A stretch of DNA of 21,203 bases from JARROD01 sp037384225 (lineage in GTDB: Bacteria > Pseudomonadota > Gammaproteobacteria > Pseudomonadales > Cellvibrionaceae): the NCBI GenBank assembly GCA_037384225.1, contig JARROD010000016.1, forward strand, positions 1 through 21,203. Reading direction: 5' to 3'. The position numbers and the translations under genes were made by a program. Positions within the stretch are counted from its first letter, which is position 1, and every line of letters begins with the position of its first letter. Below the pieces are notes generated by a model. That model was not told the origin of the DNA and did not search any database. It saw only the letters and a program-made list of their open reading frames with translations. Shown here piece by piece: positions 13,642-21,203 of this stretch.

Positions 13642-16185
13642 CTAGTTACAGAAGCCGTTTACTACTCTTTCTGTAACGCTATCGCTGTTGACGCTTACCG
13701 TGATTTCGCAGGGGATCTCGTCGTCATCGAGGCGCTGTTGGAGTCTAAATGTGCCATTTCCATTTAGGTCGGCGGTACCGAGTGTGTTTCCGGTATCGGC
13801 GTCGCGAACTATGACGGTTCCATTGCCGTTGCCGTTGTAGACACCTTTGACCGAGAGTAGGTCTCTGCCGATGTCCTGACCATAGACTCTGGCTTGAGTG
13901 ATCTCCAGTTCGGACTCTTCTACGACTTCTCCTTCTTCGACTTCAATGAAGGTGAATTCCGCATCGCCGTCCACCGGTGTGCCGTCGTCCGTGGCGACTA
14001 TGACTATCTGGTTGAAGCCGACGTCGTTGTTGGAGGGTGTCCAGACCAGTGTTCCTGTACCGTCGCCGTTGTTGCTCACTTGGGCTTCACTGGGCAGGCC
14101 AAATACCTGGAAGGTGACGTTGTCTCCGTCAGGGTCTACGGCTTTGAGCTGAAGTTCGAGTGTTTCACCAACGGTTGCGAGATGGAAGCCAACACGCTCG
14201 AGTTCCGGTGGCAGGTTGACGCCGTTGCCGTCATCGACCGAAATGGTGAAGGTTTGCTCGGTCGAGGCTACGGGTGTGCCATCGTCGTAAACGGCGATGG
14301 TGACGTAGTGGTTGCCAACATCGGCTGCAACAGGCTCGTAGCTGAGCAGCGCCGTGCCATTGTTGTTGTTGGTTAGAGTGGCGCCGACCGGTAGGTTGCT
14401 GGAGTTAATTTCCAACTGGTCGCCGTCAGGGTCGCTGGCGATGATGTTCAAGTTGAGGGTGTTGCCCAATTGAACAATCTGATTGCCGATCGGAGTTAGC
14501 ACCGGTGGATTGTTGCCCGCTCCGCCGGGAAGCGTGACGGAGATGATGATTTCTTCGATGTCGGTTTCGATCGGGTCGCCATTGTCGGTCGCAGTGAAGG
14601 CGATGGAATGGTTGCCGATGTCGTCCGCGGTCGGTGTCCAGGTGAATTCCCCGGTGTTGTCACCGCTGTCGGTAAACTTGGCATCCCCTGGTAGGCTGTC
14701 TGCGCTGAGGGTAATTTTGTCGCCTTCCGGGTCGGAGGCGGAGACAGTGAATGTCACCTCTTGGCCTTCTTCAACCAAGTGGTTGCCGATGGCGTCGAGT
14801 TCCGGTGGGCGGTTTACATCCCCGGCGGAAATGACAATGTCTTCCGAGTCAGCACCAATGGGGTTGCCGTTGTCGGTAACGGTGAAAATCAGGCGGTGAT
14901 TGCCTTCGTCATCGGCGTCCGGGGTGAAGCTGAAAGTTGCCGTGCCGTCGCCATTGTCGGTCAGTTCACTGTCTCCGGGAGCGGCGCTGACGCTGAAGGT
15001 CAAGTCGTCGTTTTCCGCGTCGGTGGCGCTGAGTTCGATTTCCAGTTGTTGGCCAATATCGACTACCTGGTTGCCGATGGTGTCGAGCACCGGGGGTTGG
15101 TTGGCGACGCTGATCACCAGATTGATACTTTCCGAGTCGGAGGCGGCGGGCTGACCATCGTCCGTAACTGTGAAGGTTACCGGGAAGGTGCCGCTTTGGC
15201 CGGCGTTGGGCGTCCAGGTGAATTGGCCGGTGCCATTGGTGTTATCGGTGAATTCTGCGCCAGTTGGCAGTCCGCGGGCTGTCAAGGTGAGGAAGTTGCC
15301 ATCGGGGTCTGTGGCTGTGACGGCAAAGGACAGTTCGGTTTGAATGTCACCGGTTTTGTCGCCTATGGGTGAAAGTACCGGGGGTTGGTTGGCGCCGCCA
15401 GAGACGATATCAATGGAGATTTGTTGCGCTTCGACCGTCGGAGGGGAGCCGTCGTCGGTGGCCGTAAAGATGATTTTGTGGGTGCCCAACTGGTCGGATG
15501 CCGGTCTCCAGGTGAACTCGCCGGTGCCGTCGCCGTGGTCGGTAAAGAGGGCGCCATCGGGTCTGTCACTGGCGACCAGGGAAATTGAGTTGCCGTCGAC
15601 GTCAGTGGCGCTCACCTCGAAACTCAGGGTGCTGCCTGGAGTGCCGGTTTTATTGCCTATGTTGATCAGGACGGGTTTTGAATTAACACCGCGGATGGGA
15701 GTGCCGATGGGGGCGTTATCGTCGTCGTCGTCACCGGTATCATCATCACCGTCGCCGACATCGCCGTCGTCGTCACCGGTATCATCATCACCGTCGCCGA
15801 CATCGCCATCATCGTCGTCGTCATCAGTGGCCAGAATACAGAAGAAATCCAGATCTTGAGGACTGGAATTGAAAGCGGTTCGGCCGTCGCCAGGACCACC
15901 ACTTACCCCGTTTTCATGGCAAAGAAAGCAGCCGTCTTCAGCCTGAAGGTTGGCTTGGTTGTAAGGTGAAGCCGGGTCGCGGCCTTGAGTTGAACACTGT
16001 TCGTTGATTTCCACGCCAAGAGCATCAAAGGCACCAGCTTGTTGAGCGATGAGACTCAGTGCCAGCGCGGAGCAGGATAATATTCCCGCAGCAGGTCTTT
16101 TTATCACGTGCCAGGCAATGCCTGTCGAGTATTGTGACCGTTGTGTCGGGGCTGTTAGCCTCCGGCGTTTTTTTACAACAAACAT
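13642..16185 (-). CDS. Secreted Ig/cadherin-like repeat protein with one heme-type motif
   Basis: The 847-residue protein has a long basic leader and hydrophobic core (about 34-52, ending AGA), one CFLCH motif near residue 86 in a small Cys-containing head, an Asp-rich linker (about 118-155) likely to bind calcium, six He_PIG or cadherin-like repeats of about 95 residues (160-760; each has PPxL-IG, SATDxDGD, FTWTP, TDDGxP), and a C-terminal domain of about 85 residues with two Cys near the end (IPCEITV and GFC). I infer an exported, perhaps surface, binding or adhesive protein. CFLCH could bind heme or simply form a disulfide; one motif is weak evidence. Start ATG has AAGGGG 10 nt upstream. 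It faces the ankyrin gene tail-to-tail and has its own terminator, so a link with the cytochrome locus is unproven. Confidence 0.85.
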   Translation of the reverse strand: MFVVKKRRRLTAPTQRSQYSTGIAWHVIKRPAAGILSCSALALSLIAQQAGAFDALGVEINEQCSTQGRDPASPYNQANLQAEDGCFLCHENGVSGGPGDGRTAFNSSPQDLDFFCILATDDDDDDGDVGDGDDDTGDDDGDVGDGDDDTGDDDDDNAPIGTPIRGVNSKPVLINIGNKTGTPGSTLSFEVSATDVDGNSISLVASDRPDGALFTDHGDGTGEFTWRPASDQLGTHKIIFTATDDGSPPTVEAQQISIDIVSGGANQPPVLSPIGDKTGDIQTELSFAVTATDPDGNFLTLTARGLPTGAEFTDNTNGTGQFTWTPNAGQSGTFPVTFTVTDDGQPAASDSESINLVISVANQPPVLDTIGNQVVDIGQQLEIELSATDAENDDLTFSVSAAPGDSELTDNGDGTATFSFTPDADDEGNHRLIFTVTDNGNPIGADSEDIVISAGDVNRPPELDAIGNHLVEEGQEVTFTVSASDPEGDKITLSADSLPGDAKFTDSGDNTGEFTWTPTADDIGNHSIAFTATDNGDPIETDIEEIIISVTLPGGAGNNPPVLTPIGNQIVQLGNTLNLNIIASDPDGDQLEINSSNLPVGATLTNNNNGTALLSYEPVAADVGNHYVTIAVYDDGTPVASTEQTFTISVDDGNGVNLPPELERVGFHLATVGETLELQLKAVDPDGDNVTFQVFGLPSEAQVSNNGDGTGTLVWTPSNNDVGFNQIVIVATDDGTPVDGDAEFTFIEVEEGEVVEESELEITQARVYGQDIGRDLLSVKGVYNGNGNGTVIVRDADTGNTLGTADLNGNGTFRLQQRLDDDEIPCEITVSVNSDSVTERVVNGFCN
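15732..15815 (-). repeat. Two 42-bp repeats encoding an Asp/Gly linker
   Basis: Copies at 15732-15773 and 15774-15815 encode DDDTGDDDGDVGDG twice with minor change. The acidic stretch separates the CFLCH head from the Ig-like repeats. The spacing of acidic and glycine residues suits calcium binding or a flexible charged spacer. The repeat is in frame and likely variable in copy number. Confidence 0.85.
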
Positions 16186-16802
16186 GGTTGTGTCCCCTTA
16201 GTAAGACTGGTCTTTCATTTACAGAATTGTGCAAACTTGACTGGCCCGATGCGTTATGGCAACTGAATTGGGCGTTGTGTTTGCTATATGACCTTGGTTG
16301 TTTCAAGTCGAAAAAGCTCCTCCTATTATGGAGGGGAAAGGGGTTGGGGAATATTCCCACGGTTTTGAATTTGTTAACTCGTTATCGTTTGTTTGAAAGG
16401 AGATTTGTTGCAACGCAACGTGTGTCACAATTGATTTTATTTCGTTTAGACTTAAATTGTAGGCAGCGAAAAATAAAGCGGTGATAAAAATGTTTATTTA
16501 ACACTTAAACCGCGTAATTGTTTTTGTCGGCAGGGTAAATGGTTCAAGTTGCAACTGTTAATTTTTCAATCGCTTTGGGTATAGTGTTTCTATCAATACG
16601 TTTTTACACCCGATCCTTTCACGCGTCGAGACCGGCGCCCCTGACCAGGGGATAGAATTGGGGAGCTATATTGTAATTTTCGGCGCCACTTACCAAATAG
16701 GGAATAGTGGTAATGCCTTGTGTCATTTACCGGCTGGGCCGGGCTTGGGTATAGAATCTATCAATCTTTATTAAATCGTTAAAAACTGTATCTTACAGAG
16801 TA
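16186..16802. other. 617-bp intergenic region with element-A-like words and a palindrome
   Basis: No convincing gene. CGCTTTGGGTATAG (16571-16584) is identical to the end of element A at 137-150, and CTTGGGTATAG recurs at 16744-16754; both are followed within 10 bp by TCTATCAAT. Between them is a perfect palindrome, CCCCTG AC CAGGGG (16638-16651). The minus-strand promoter of the Ig-like gene and the end of the lipoprotein transcript must lie here, but I cannot fix either. Confidence 0.5.
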
Positions 16803-17990
16803 CTATAGTGAGGCGTTTTTTTGATGGTCGCGCAGCCTGGTCATAAATTTGGATTCCGCCGGCACTTTCAAGTGCGGTAAAACGGCTTCCACAAACGCTG
16901 TGGCATTGGGTTCTGAAACCATTTGTTCCGAGGTCTGGTAGGAAATGCGGAACTTGATAAACTTATCCTGTTGGGAAAACAGATACACATAGCTGTTGAA
17001 TGTTTTCCCGTCGCTGCTGGCTTTCAGGCTCAGGCTTTTGCCGTTGAGGGTGCGACCGGCGGATTTTATCTGGGTGTTAAAGGAATCAACAATTTCAATA
17101 CTATCGTAAACACCCTGTTTTCTGGCCGTTTCGATTTCCTTGGCAATTAATGAAAGTTCGTCGGCGAGAGTCTCATTGACATCGGACCACTCCACGCGCC
17201 TGATCGGGTAAATAAAAACATCGTAACGATCAAACTCAAACATATTGTGAACATAGTTCAGCTGTATGCCTTCCAGCGGATGGTTGTATATATGTTGATC
17301 GACGTAAACAAAATCGCCCACTTGGGTCGGGTAGATCAATTGATTTTTATAGTCGCTGGCGGCGAGGGACTGGTAGAGGTACTCGCCACTGAACACCCCC
17401 TCGTCGCGTGCGGCGTCGATAAGTTGTGATACCAGGTTTTCTGCCGCCCGGCGCTCGTCATCGAAAGGGGAATGGAAAGTATATTGTGCGATTTGCACAT
17501 TTTTCCAGGTCACTACAAATTCCGCCCGCACTCGGCGTTCAGTGTCGGGAGCGATTTCACTGACGGCCAGGTGAATTGCGTAATCGAGTTGTTCATCGTC
17601 GTAGCTGACCTTAGTGAAGTGACCTCTAAAGCGCAGGCTTTTTAAAACCTGAATGCCGAGTTGGTAGTCGTTCTCGCACCCCTGGGCGTCGCAGAGGGAG
17701 TGAAACTCTGGGCTCTTGTCTTTACCGTAGAAGGCGATAGGGGGTAGCGGCTGGCGGACGTCTGGGAGGGTGTCGCCGTCCTTGGGTATCGTGTCGGTAA
17801 CTTTGTTGTCGGCGTCGCCGTCGGGGGAAATATTTGTTCGGGGAAGTAGGTGCTGGCATCCAGAGAGGATCAGCAGTGACATCGATAACGGAAGTAACGG
17901 CGATAGCATCTGTAAGCGTGGTGAGAGTACTTTGTGCGGGGAGACTATCCGGATCATTGCATAAGTCCCAGGTCGGAGGGAAACAGGCAT
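16803..17990 (-). CDS. Predicted lipoprotein of unknown function
   Basis: I do not recognise this family. A lipobox LILSGC sets the lipidated cysteine at residue 45 of this model, after a hydrophobic stretch (LSPLLPLSMSLLILSGC). The mature part is mixed alpha/beta, about 350 residues, with no membrane helix and with a Cys pair (SLCDAQGC) about 55 residues after the lipid site. Later motifs include FHSPFDDERRAAENLV and a C-terminal domain near FNSYVYLFSQQDKFIKFRISYQTSEQ. The start is uncertain: a longer frame opens with TTG at 18023; ATG at 17990 follows AGAGAAG; ATG at 17957 gives the most typical signal length. It lies 90 nt after the fadH stop and might be read through, but a hairpin separates them. 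Residue after Cys is Gln, so sorting to the outer membrane is expected. Confidence 0.75.
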   Translation of the reverse strand: MPVSLRPGTYAMIRIVSPHKVLSPRLQMLSPLLPLSMSLLILSGCQHLLPRTNISPDGDADNKVTDTIPKDGDTLPDVRQPLPPIAFYGKDKSPEFHSLCDAQGCENDYQLGIQVLKSLRFRGHFTKVSYDDEQLDYAIHLAVSEIAPDTERRVRAEFVVTWKNVQIAQYTFHSPFDDERRAAENLVSQLIDAARDEGVFSGEYLYQSLAASDYKNQLIYPTQVGDFVYVDQHIYNHPLEGIQLNYVHNMFEFDRYDVFIYPIRRVEWSDVNETLADELSLIAKEIETARKQGVYDSIEIVDSFNTQIKSAGRTLNGKSLSLKASSDGKTFNSYVYLFSQQDKFIKFRISYQTSEQMVSEPNATAFVEAVLPHLKVPAESKFMTRLRDHQKNASL

Positions 17991-18041
17991 TTTGAATGTA
18001 TCTTCTCTGCCCACCTTATACAAGTATATATTAACCTGAGC

Positions 18042-18061
18042 GGGGCCGGTTGATCGGCCCC
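18042..18061 (-). terminator. GC-rich hairpin after fadH, terminator-like but without T-run
   Basis: GGGGCCG (18042-18048) and CGGCCCC (18055-18061) pair perfectly around a 6-nt loop, 20 nt past the fadH stop. No run of T follows on either strand, so it may terminate weakly, protect the mRNA end, or need Rho. Confidence 0.5.
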
Positions 18062-18080
18062 CTATCTCTTCCTAAACCCG

Positions 18081-20111
18081 CTAGAGACTGGCCGCTAGCC
18101 GGGTGCCCTGGTCGATAGCGCGCTTCGCGTCCAATTCGGTGGCGACATCGGCGCCGCCGATCAGGTGGTGGGGTTTTTCCAGCCCCGCCAGGAGTTCGCG
18201 TAGGGGCTCCTGCCCGGCGCAAATTACCACATTATCCACCGCCAGTGTCTTGACTTCACCGTTGGCACTCAGGTGCAGGCCTGCGTCGTCTATTTTGTGG
18301 TACTCGCACCCGGAGACCATTTTAACGCCCTTGTGGGTCAGCTCCGTGCGGTGAATCCAGCCGGTGGTTTTGCCCAGGTCGGCGCCCACTTTTTTGGTTT
18401 TGCGTTGCAGCAAATAGACTTCACGGGGTGAAGCGGGCCGTTTGGGGGCCGTGCCTTCGATGCCGCCGCGGGATTTCAGGGTCGTATCGACACCCCATTG
18501 CGCCATAAAGGCGGCAACATCCTGGCTACTGGGTACCTTGCTCGGGGTTAAAAATTCCGCCACGTCAAAGCCTATGCCGCCGGCGCCGATTATCGCCACT
18601 TTGTCGCCGACCTCGGCGCCCCGGATGACCTCTAGATAACTGAGCACCTTGGAGTGCCCGATACCCTCGATTGTCGGAGTGCGGGGTTTGATGCCGGTGG
18701 CGATGATGACCGCATCGTAGTCACTTTGATTCAGGGTGTCGGCGGTCATGGGGGTATTGAGTTGTAATTTCACGCCGGCCACGTCTATTTGGCGCTTGAA
18801 ATAACGCAGTGTTTCATAGAACTCCTCTTTGCCCGGGATGCGCTTGGCGAGGTTGAATTGTCCACCGATTTCGGTGCCGGCTTCGAACAGGGTTACGTCG
18901 TGACCGCGGCTGGCGGCGGTGGTGGCGCAGGCCAGACCAGCGGGGCCGGCGCCGATAACCGCCAGTTTTTTGCGGGACTGGGCCGGTTTTATTTCCAGTT
19001 CTGTCTCGTGGCAGGCGCGTGGGTTGACCAGACAGCTGGTCAATTTGCCCTGGAATATATGGTCCAGGCAGGCCTGGTTACAGCCGATACAGGTGTTGAT
19101 TTCATCCGCCCGCCCGGCGGCGGCCTTATTGACGAACTCGGCATCGGCGAGAAAGGGGCGGGCCATGGAAATGATATCGGCGTGGCCGCGGCTCAATGTT
19201 TCCTCGGCCACTTCGGGTGTATTGATCCGGTTAGAGGTGACCAGAGGGATAGTCAACGTCTGTTTGATCTTCTCCGTCACCCAGGTGAAAGCCGCCCTTG
19301 GTACTTTGGTGGCGATGGTGGGGATACGGGCCTCGTGCCAACCGATACCGGTGTTGATAATTGTGGCGCCGGCCTGTTCGATTTCCCGGCCTAACTGCAC
19401 CACTTCGTCGTGGGTGCTGCCGCCTTCGACCAGATCCAGCATTGAGAGGCGGTAAATAATAATAAAGTTTTCGCCCACACGCTCCCTCGCGCGGCGGACG
19501 ACTTCGATGGCGAGGCGGATGCGGTTGTTGTAGTCTCCCCCCCAGTCGTCTTGCCGGTGGTTGGTACACCGGGCGATAAACTGGTTAATGAAATAGCCCT
19601 CGGAACCCATAATCTCGATCCCGTCGTAACCGGCCTCTTTGGCCAGTTGGGCGCAGCGGGTAAAGTCCTCGATCTGGCGCTCAATTTCTTCGGCAGTGAT
19701 CTCCCGAGGGGTAAGGATGTTGATCGGCGCTTTCAGTGCTGAGGGGGCGATCAGCTGTTCGTTGAACGCGTAGCGGCCGGTATGGAGAATCTGCATACAG
19801 ATTTTAGCGCCGGCCTGGTGCACGGCGGAGGTGATAATCCGGTGATTTTTAACATCTTCCCCGGTTTCCATCCGCGCCGCGTGGGTATGTGCGGCGCCTT
19901 CGATGTTGGGGGCAATCCCACCGGTGACGATCAGCCCCACGCCGCCGCGGGCACGCTCGGCGTAAAAAGCGGCCATGCGTTCATAGCCATTGGGGGCCTC
20001 TTCCAGTCCTGTGTGCATAGAGCCCATCAGGACGCGGTTTTTGAGTGTGGTAAACCCCAGGTCGAGGGGCTCCAGCAGGTGAGGGTAACGGCTGTTTGCA
20101 GAGGTTGTCAT
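18081..20111 (-). CDS. fadH: NADPH-dependent 2,4-dienoyl-CoA reductase
   Basis: This 676-residue flavoenzyme reduces 2,4-dienoyl-CoA to enoyl-CoA with NADPH, letting beta-oxidation handle unsaturated fatty acids; it acts in the cytoplasm. An N-terminal Old Yellow Enzyme barrel (about 1-330; GSEGYFINQF and GIGWHEARIP contribute the active site Tyr and His) is followed by a 4Fe-4S site (CIGCNQACLDHIFQ, then C in TSCLVNP), an FAD motif (AVIGAGPAGLACA) and an NADPH-binding region (VAIIGAGGIGFDVAEF). Sequence and length match E. coli FadH (about 672 residues). I chose ATG at 20111, preceded by AGAGAG, rather than the upstream in-frame ATG at 20153. The divergent TetR gene probably controls it. All cofactor ligands look intact. 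Confidence 0.95.
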   Translation of the reverse strand: MTTSANSRYPHLLEPLDLGFTTLKNRVLMGSMHTGLEEAPNGYERMAAFYAERARGGVGLIVTGGIAPNIEGAAHTHAARMETGEDVKNHRIITSAVHQAGAKICMQILHTGRYAFNEQLIAPSALKAPINILTPREITAEEIERQIEDFTRCAQLAKEAGYDGIEIMGSEGYFINQFIARCTNHRQDDWGGDYNNRIRLAIEVVRRARERVGENFIIIYRLSMLDLVEGGSTHDEVVQLGREIEQAGATIINTGIGWHEARIPTIATKVPRAAFTWVTEKIKQTLTIPLVTSNRINTPEVAEETLSRGHADIISMARPFLADAEFVNKAAAGRADEINTCIGCNQACLDHIFQGKLTSCLVNPRACHETELEIKPAQSRKKLAVIGAGPAGLACATTAASRGHDVTLFEAGTEIGGQFNLAKRIPGKEEFYETLRYFKRQIDVAGVKLQLNTPMTADTLNQSDYDAVIIATGIKPRTPTIEGIGHSKVLSYLEVIRGAEVGDKVAIIGAGGIGFDVAEFLTPSKVPSSQDVAAFMAQWGVDTTLKSRGGIEGTAPKRPASPREVYLLQRKTKKVGADLGKTTGWIHRTELTHKGVKMVSGCEYHKIDDAGLHLSANGEVKTLAVDNVVICAGQEPLRELLAGLEKPHHLIGGADVATELDAKRAIDQGTRLAASL

Positions 20112-20180
20112 CAATAGTTCTCTCTTTAATCCACTATCAGGGAAAGTTATCACTTTTTAATAAATTGGGGTAATTGGTAG

Positions 20181-20284
20181 GTAACTTTTCAATAACCCGG
20201 GGTGTTGTGTCTTCGATCCGTAACTTCTCAATAACCCGGGGTATTTGTGCCTTCGATCCGCCGAACGTCCGCCTGACATTGTGG
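20181..20284. repeat. Two left-end fragments of element B in tandem
   Basis: Bases 20181-20219 and 20220-20259 are two partial copies starting GTAACTT(T/C)TCAATAACCCGG; the second continues with element-B interior to about 20284 (CGTCCGCCTGACATTGTG). Neither has a right inverted end, so both are truncated. They sit in the fadH-tetR divergent gap. Confidence 0.85.
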
Positions 20285-20320
20285 CGGCTGCAAGTTATTT
20301 TATTATTCCGATTTTTTAAC

Positions 20321-20370
20321 TGGACGCTGTCAAGATTGGGCACCATATCGCTTAATTTTGACGGCGTCAA
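20321..20370. promoter_or_regulatory. Putative TetR operator pair
   Basis: TGGACGCTGTCAA (20321-20333) and TTGACGGCGTCAA (20358-20370) are near-identical inverted repeats (arms T(T/G)GAC and GTCAA, 3-nt centre), each followed by GATTG, 37 bp apart. They lie immediately upstream of the tetR start and inside the divergent gap to fadH. Such paired sites suit a TetR dimer repressing both genes. The TTGAC of the second site could also serve as a promoter element. Confidence 0.6.
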
Positions 20371-20394
20371 GATTGAGTGATAGATTGTCCGCCT

Positions 20395-21021
20395 ATGACT
20401 GAGAATGATAAATCCATCGCGGTAAAAACAACCTACCACCACGGCGATCTACGTCGCAGCCTGCTGGACGCCGCCAAGACGATGATTCGCGCCGAGGGGA
20501 TCGAGGCGGTGACTATGCGCAAACTGGCCGCCAGGGTGGGTGTTTCCCGCTCGGCGCTGTACCACCATTTTGCCGATAAACAGGATTTGCTGTGCGCGTT
20601 GGCACTGGAAGGCTTTGAGCGTCAAAAGTCCCAGTTCACAGATCGCAAACAAGCGCTGAGCGAAGTGGAACTATTCAGCCGCCATATCCGTGACTATGTG
20701 ATGTTTGCAGTGGAAAACCCGGAATATTACGACTTGATGTTCGGGCGCGATATCTGGAAGTCGGGGCATCCCACTGAAGCGCTGAAAGTGGAGGCTTACA
20801 CATCGTTTCGTAATTACACCCGCGCGATAGCGCACTGGCAGGCACAGGGGATTATCCCGGCGGAGTTTGAACCCACACGGTTTGCCCAGGTGAGTTGGAG
20901 TATGCTGCACGGAATCAGCCGGCTGCTTATCGATGGAATTTACGTCGATCGGGAAGCAATGGAGGGAATGTGCCAGGCGGCGGCGAAGATGTTGTTGAAT
21001 CGGTTGCCGGCAGAATCCTGA
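20395..21021 (+). CDS. TetR/AcrR-family transcriptional regulator (WHG-type C-terminus)
   Basis: The 208-residue protein has an N-terminal TetR helix-turn-helix (about 12-60: GDLRRSLLDAAKTMIRAEG, VTMRKLAARVGVSRSALYHHF) and a C-terminal ligand/dimer domain with W-S-M-L-H-G near the end, typical of the WHG subclass. The ligand is unknown; divergence from fadH suggests an acyl-CoA or fatty acid. I chose ATG at 20395; an in-frame GTG at 20377 would add six residues. Neither start has a strong ribosome site, suggesting low expression. Length is ordinary for TetR. Confidence 0.9.
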   Translation: MTENDKSIAVKTTYHHGDLRRSLLDAAKTMIRAEGIEAVTMRKLAARVGVSRSALYHHFADKQDLLCALALEGFERQKSQFTDRKQALSEVELFSRHIRDYVMFAVENPEYYDLMFGRDIWKSGHPTEALKVEAYTSFRNYTRAIAHWQAQGIIPAEFEPTRFAQVSWSMLHGISRLLIDGIYVDREAMEGMCQAAAKMLLNRLPAES

Positions 21022-21081
21022 TGGTTTGTATGTGCGGTTTTCTTCCGCGCAATTGATCAAGGTCATGGTTTGCTAAGAGGG

Positions 21082-21128
21082 GGTCTTTATACTGACACTT
21101 GTCAATTAAAACAAAGTGGATAAAGACC
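21082..21128 (+). promoter_or_regulatory. Nested inverted repeats ahead of the last gene
   Basis: GGTCTTTAT (21082-21090) and ATAAAGACC (21120-21128) are exact inverted arms, the second touching the ATG at 21129. Inside is the palindrome TGACA CT TGTCA (21093-21104). TATACT (21088-21093) resembles a -10 box. The outer stem would hide the ribosome-binding region of the mRNA if transcription starts upstream; otherwise these are protein-binding sites. Confidence 0.5.
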
Positions 21129-21203
21129 ATGTATTTAGACAGTGTTGTTATATCCGGCTTGGTTATAGTGTTGCTAACCTGTGTAATGATGGTTTATGTC
21201 GGT
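21129..21203 (+). CDS. N-terminal part of a small membrane protein, cut by window end
   Basis: An open frame from ATG at 21129 runs to the end of the window without a stop. The 25 visible residues (MYLDSVVISGLVIVLLTCVM and on) form one hydrophobic helix with an outside-in type start. Many small bioenergetic or unknown one-helix proteins look like this, so no function is assigned. GGA lies 12 bases upstream. The real length is unknown. Confidence 0.5.
   Translation, partial: MYLDSVVISGLVIVLLTCVMMVYVG

Noticed and set aside
16186..16802. c-di-GMP or cobalamin riboswitch
   Set aside because: Searched by eye on both strands for conserved core words; none found.

Overview
The window looks like chromosomal DNA of a Gram-negative gammaproteobacterium. 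Evidence: a FadH-type 2,4-dienoyl-CoA reductase close to the enterobacterial one, a CcmI-type cytochrome c maturation domain, a lipobox lipoprotein, and an outer-membrane barrel ending in Phe. A marine or cellvibrionad-like host is my guess only. There are no rRNA or tRNA genes.

Layout: (1) 1-1108, a short inverted-repeat element cut by the window edge, then a vapBC toxin-antitoxin operon whose promoter lies in a 34-bp palindrome. (2) 1185-9132, a minus-strand run of five genes, read from the right: a membrane-anchored TPR protein with a CcmI C-terminal domain, a diheme cytochrome b-like membrane protein, a 21-heme cytochrome of seven 3-heme modules, a second 21-heme cytochrome built on an exact 279-nt tandem repeat, and a TPR plus beta-barrel outer-membrane protein. 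(3) 9677-13011, a divergent plus-strand pair: a membrane-anchored 4Fe-4S/FAD/NAD(P) oxidoreductase and, 5 nt later, a secreted Sel1 plus ankyrin protein. (4) 13012-13641, a repeat-rich gap with a second copy of the first element, a decayed copy of the 3' end of the next gene, and inside that relic a 90-bp MITE with 24-bp perfect inverted ends and an 8-bp target duplication. (5) 13642-17990, on the minus strand, an Ig/cadherin-like secreted protein with one heme motif and an unrecognised lipoprotein. (6) 18081-21203, fadH on the minus strand, a divergent TetR regulator, and the first 25 codons of a small membrane protein.

How the genes may work together: regions 2 and 3 read as one divergent electron-transfer locus. 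My model is NAD(P)H to flavin/FeS at the inner membrane, to two b hemes, to two periplasmic 21-heme wires (42 c hemes), to an outer-membrane barrel, with a dedicated CcmI-like helper for heme attachment. It resembles trans-envelope conduits such as MtrCAB in logic, but the barrel, the cytochromes and the quinol-side module are not the Mtr or Omc types I know. This is the best candidate for an undescribed system. The sequence shows the parts; direction of electron flow and the terminal acceptor are inference. Region 6 is a separate unsaturated-fatty-acid oxidation unit with a likely TetR operator pair.
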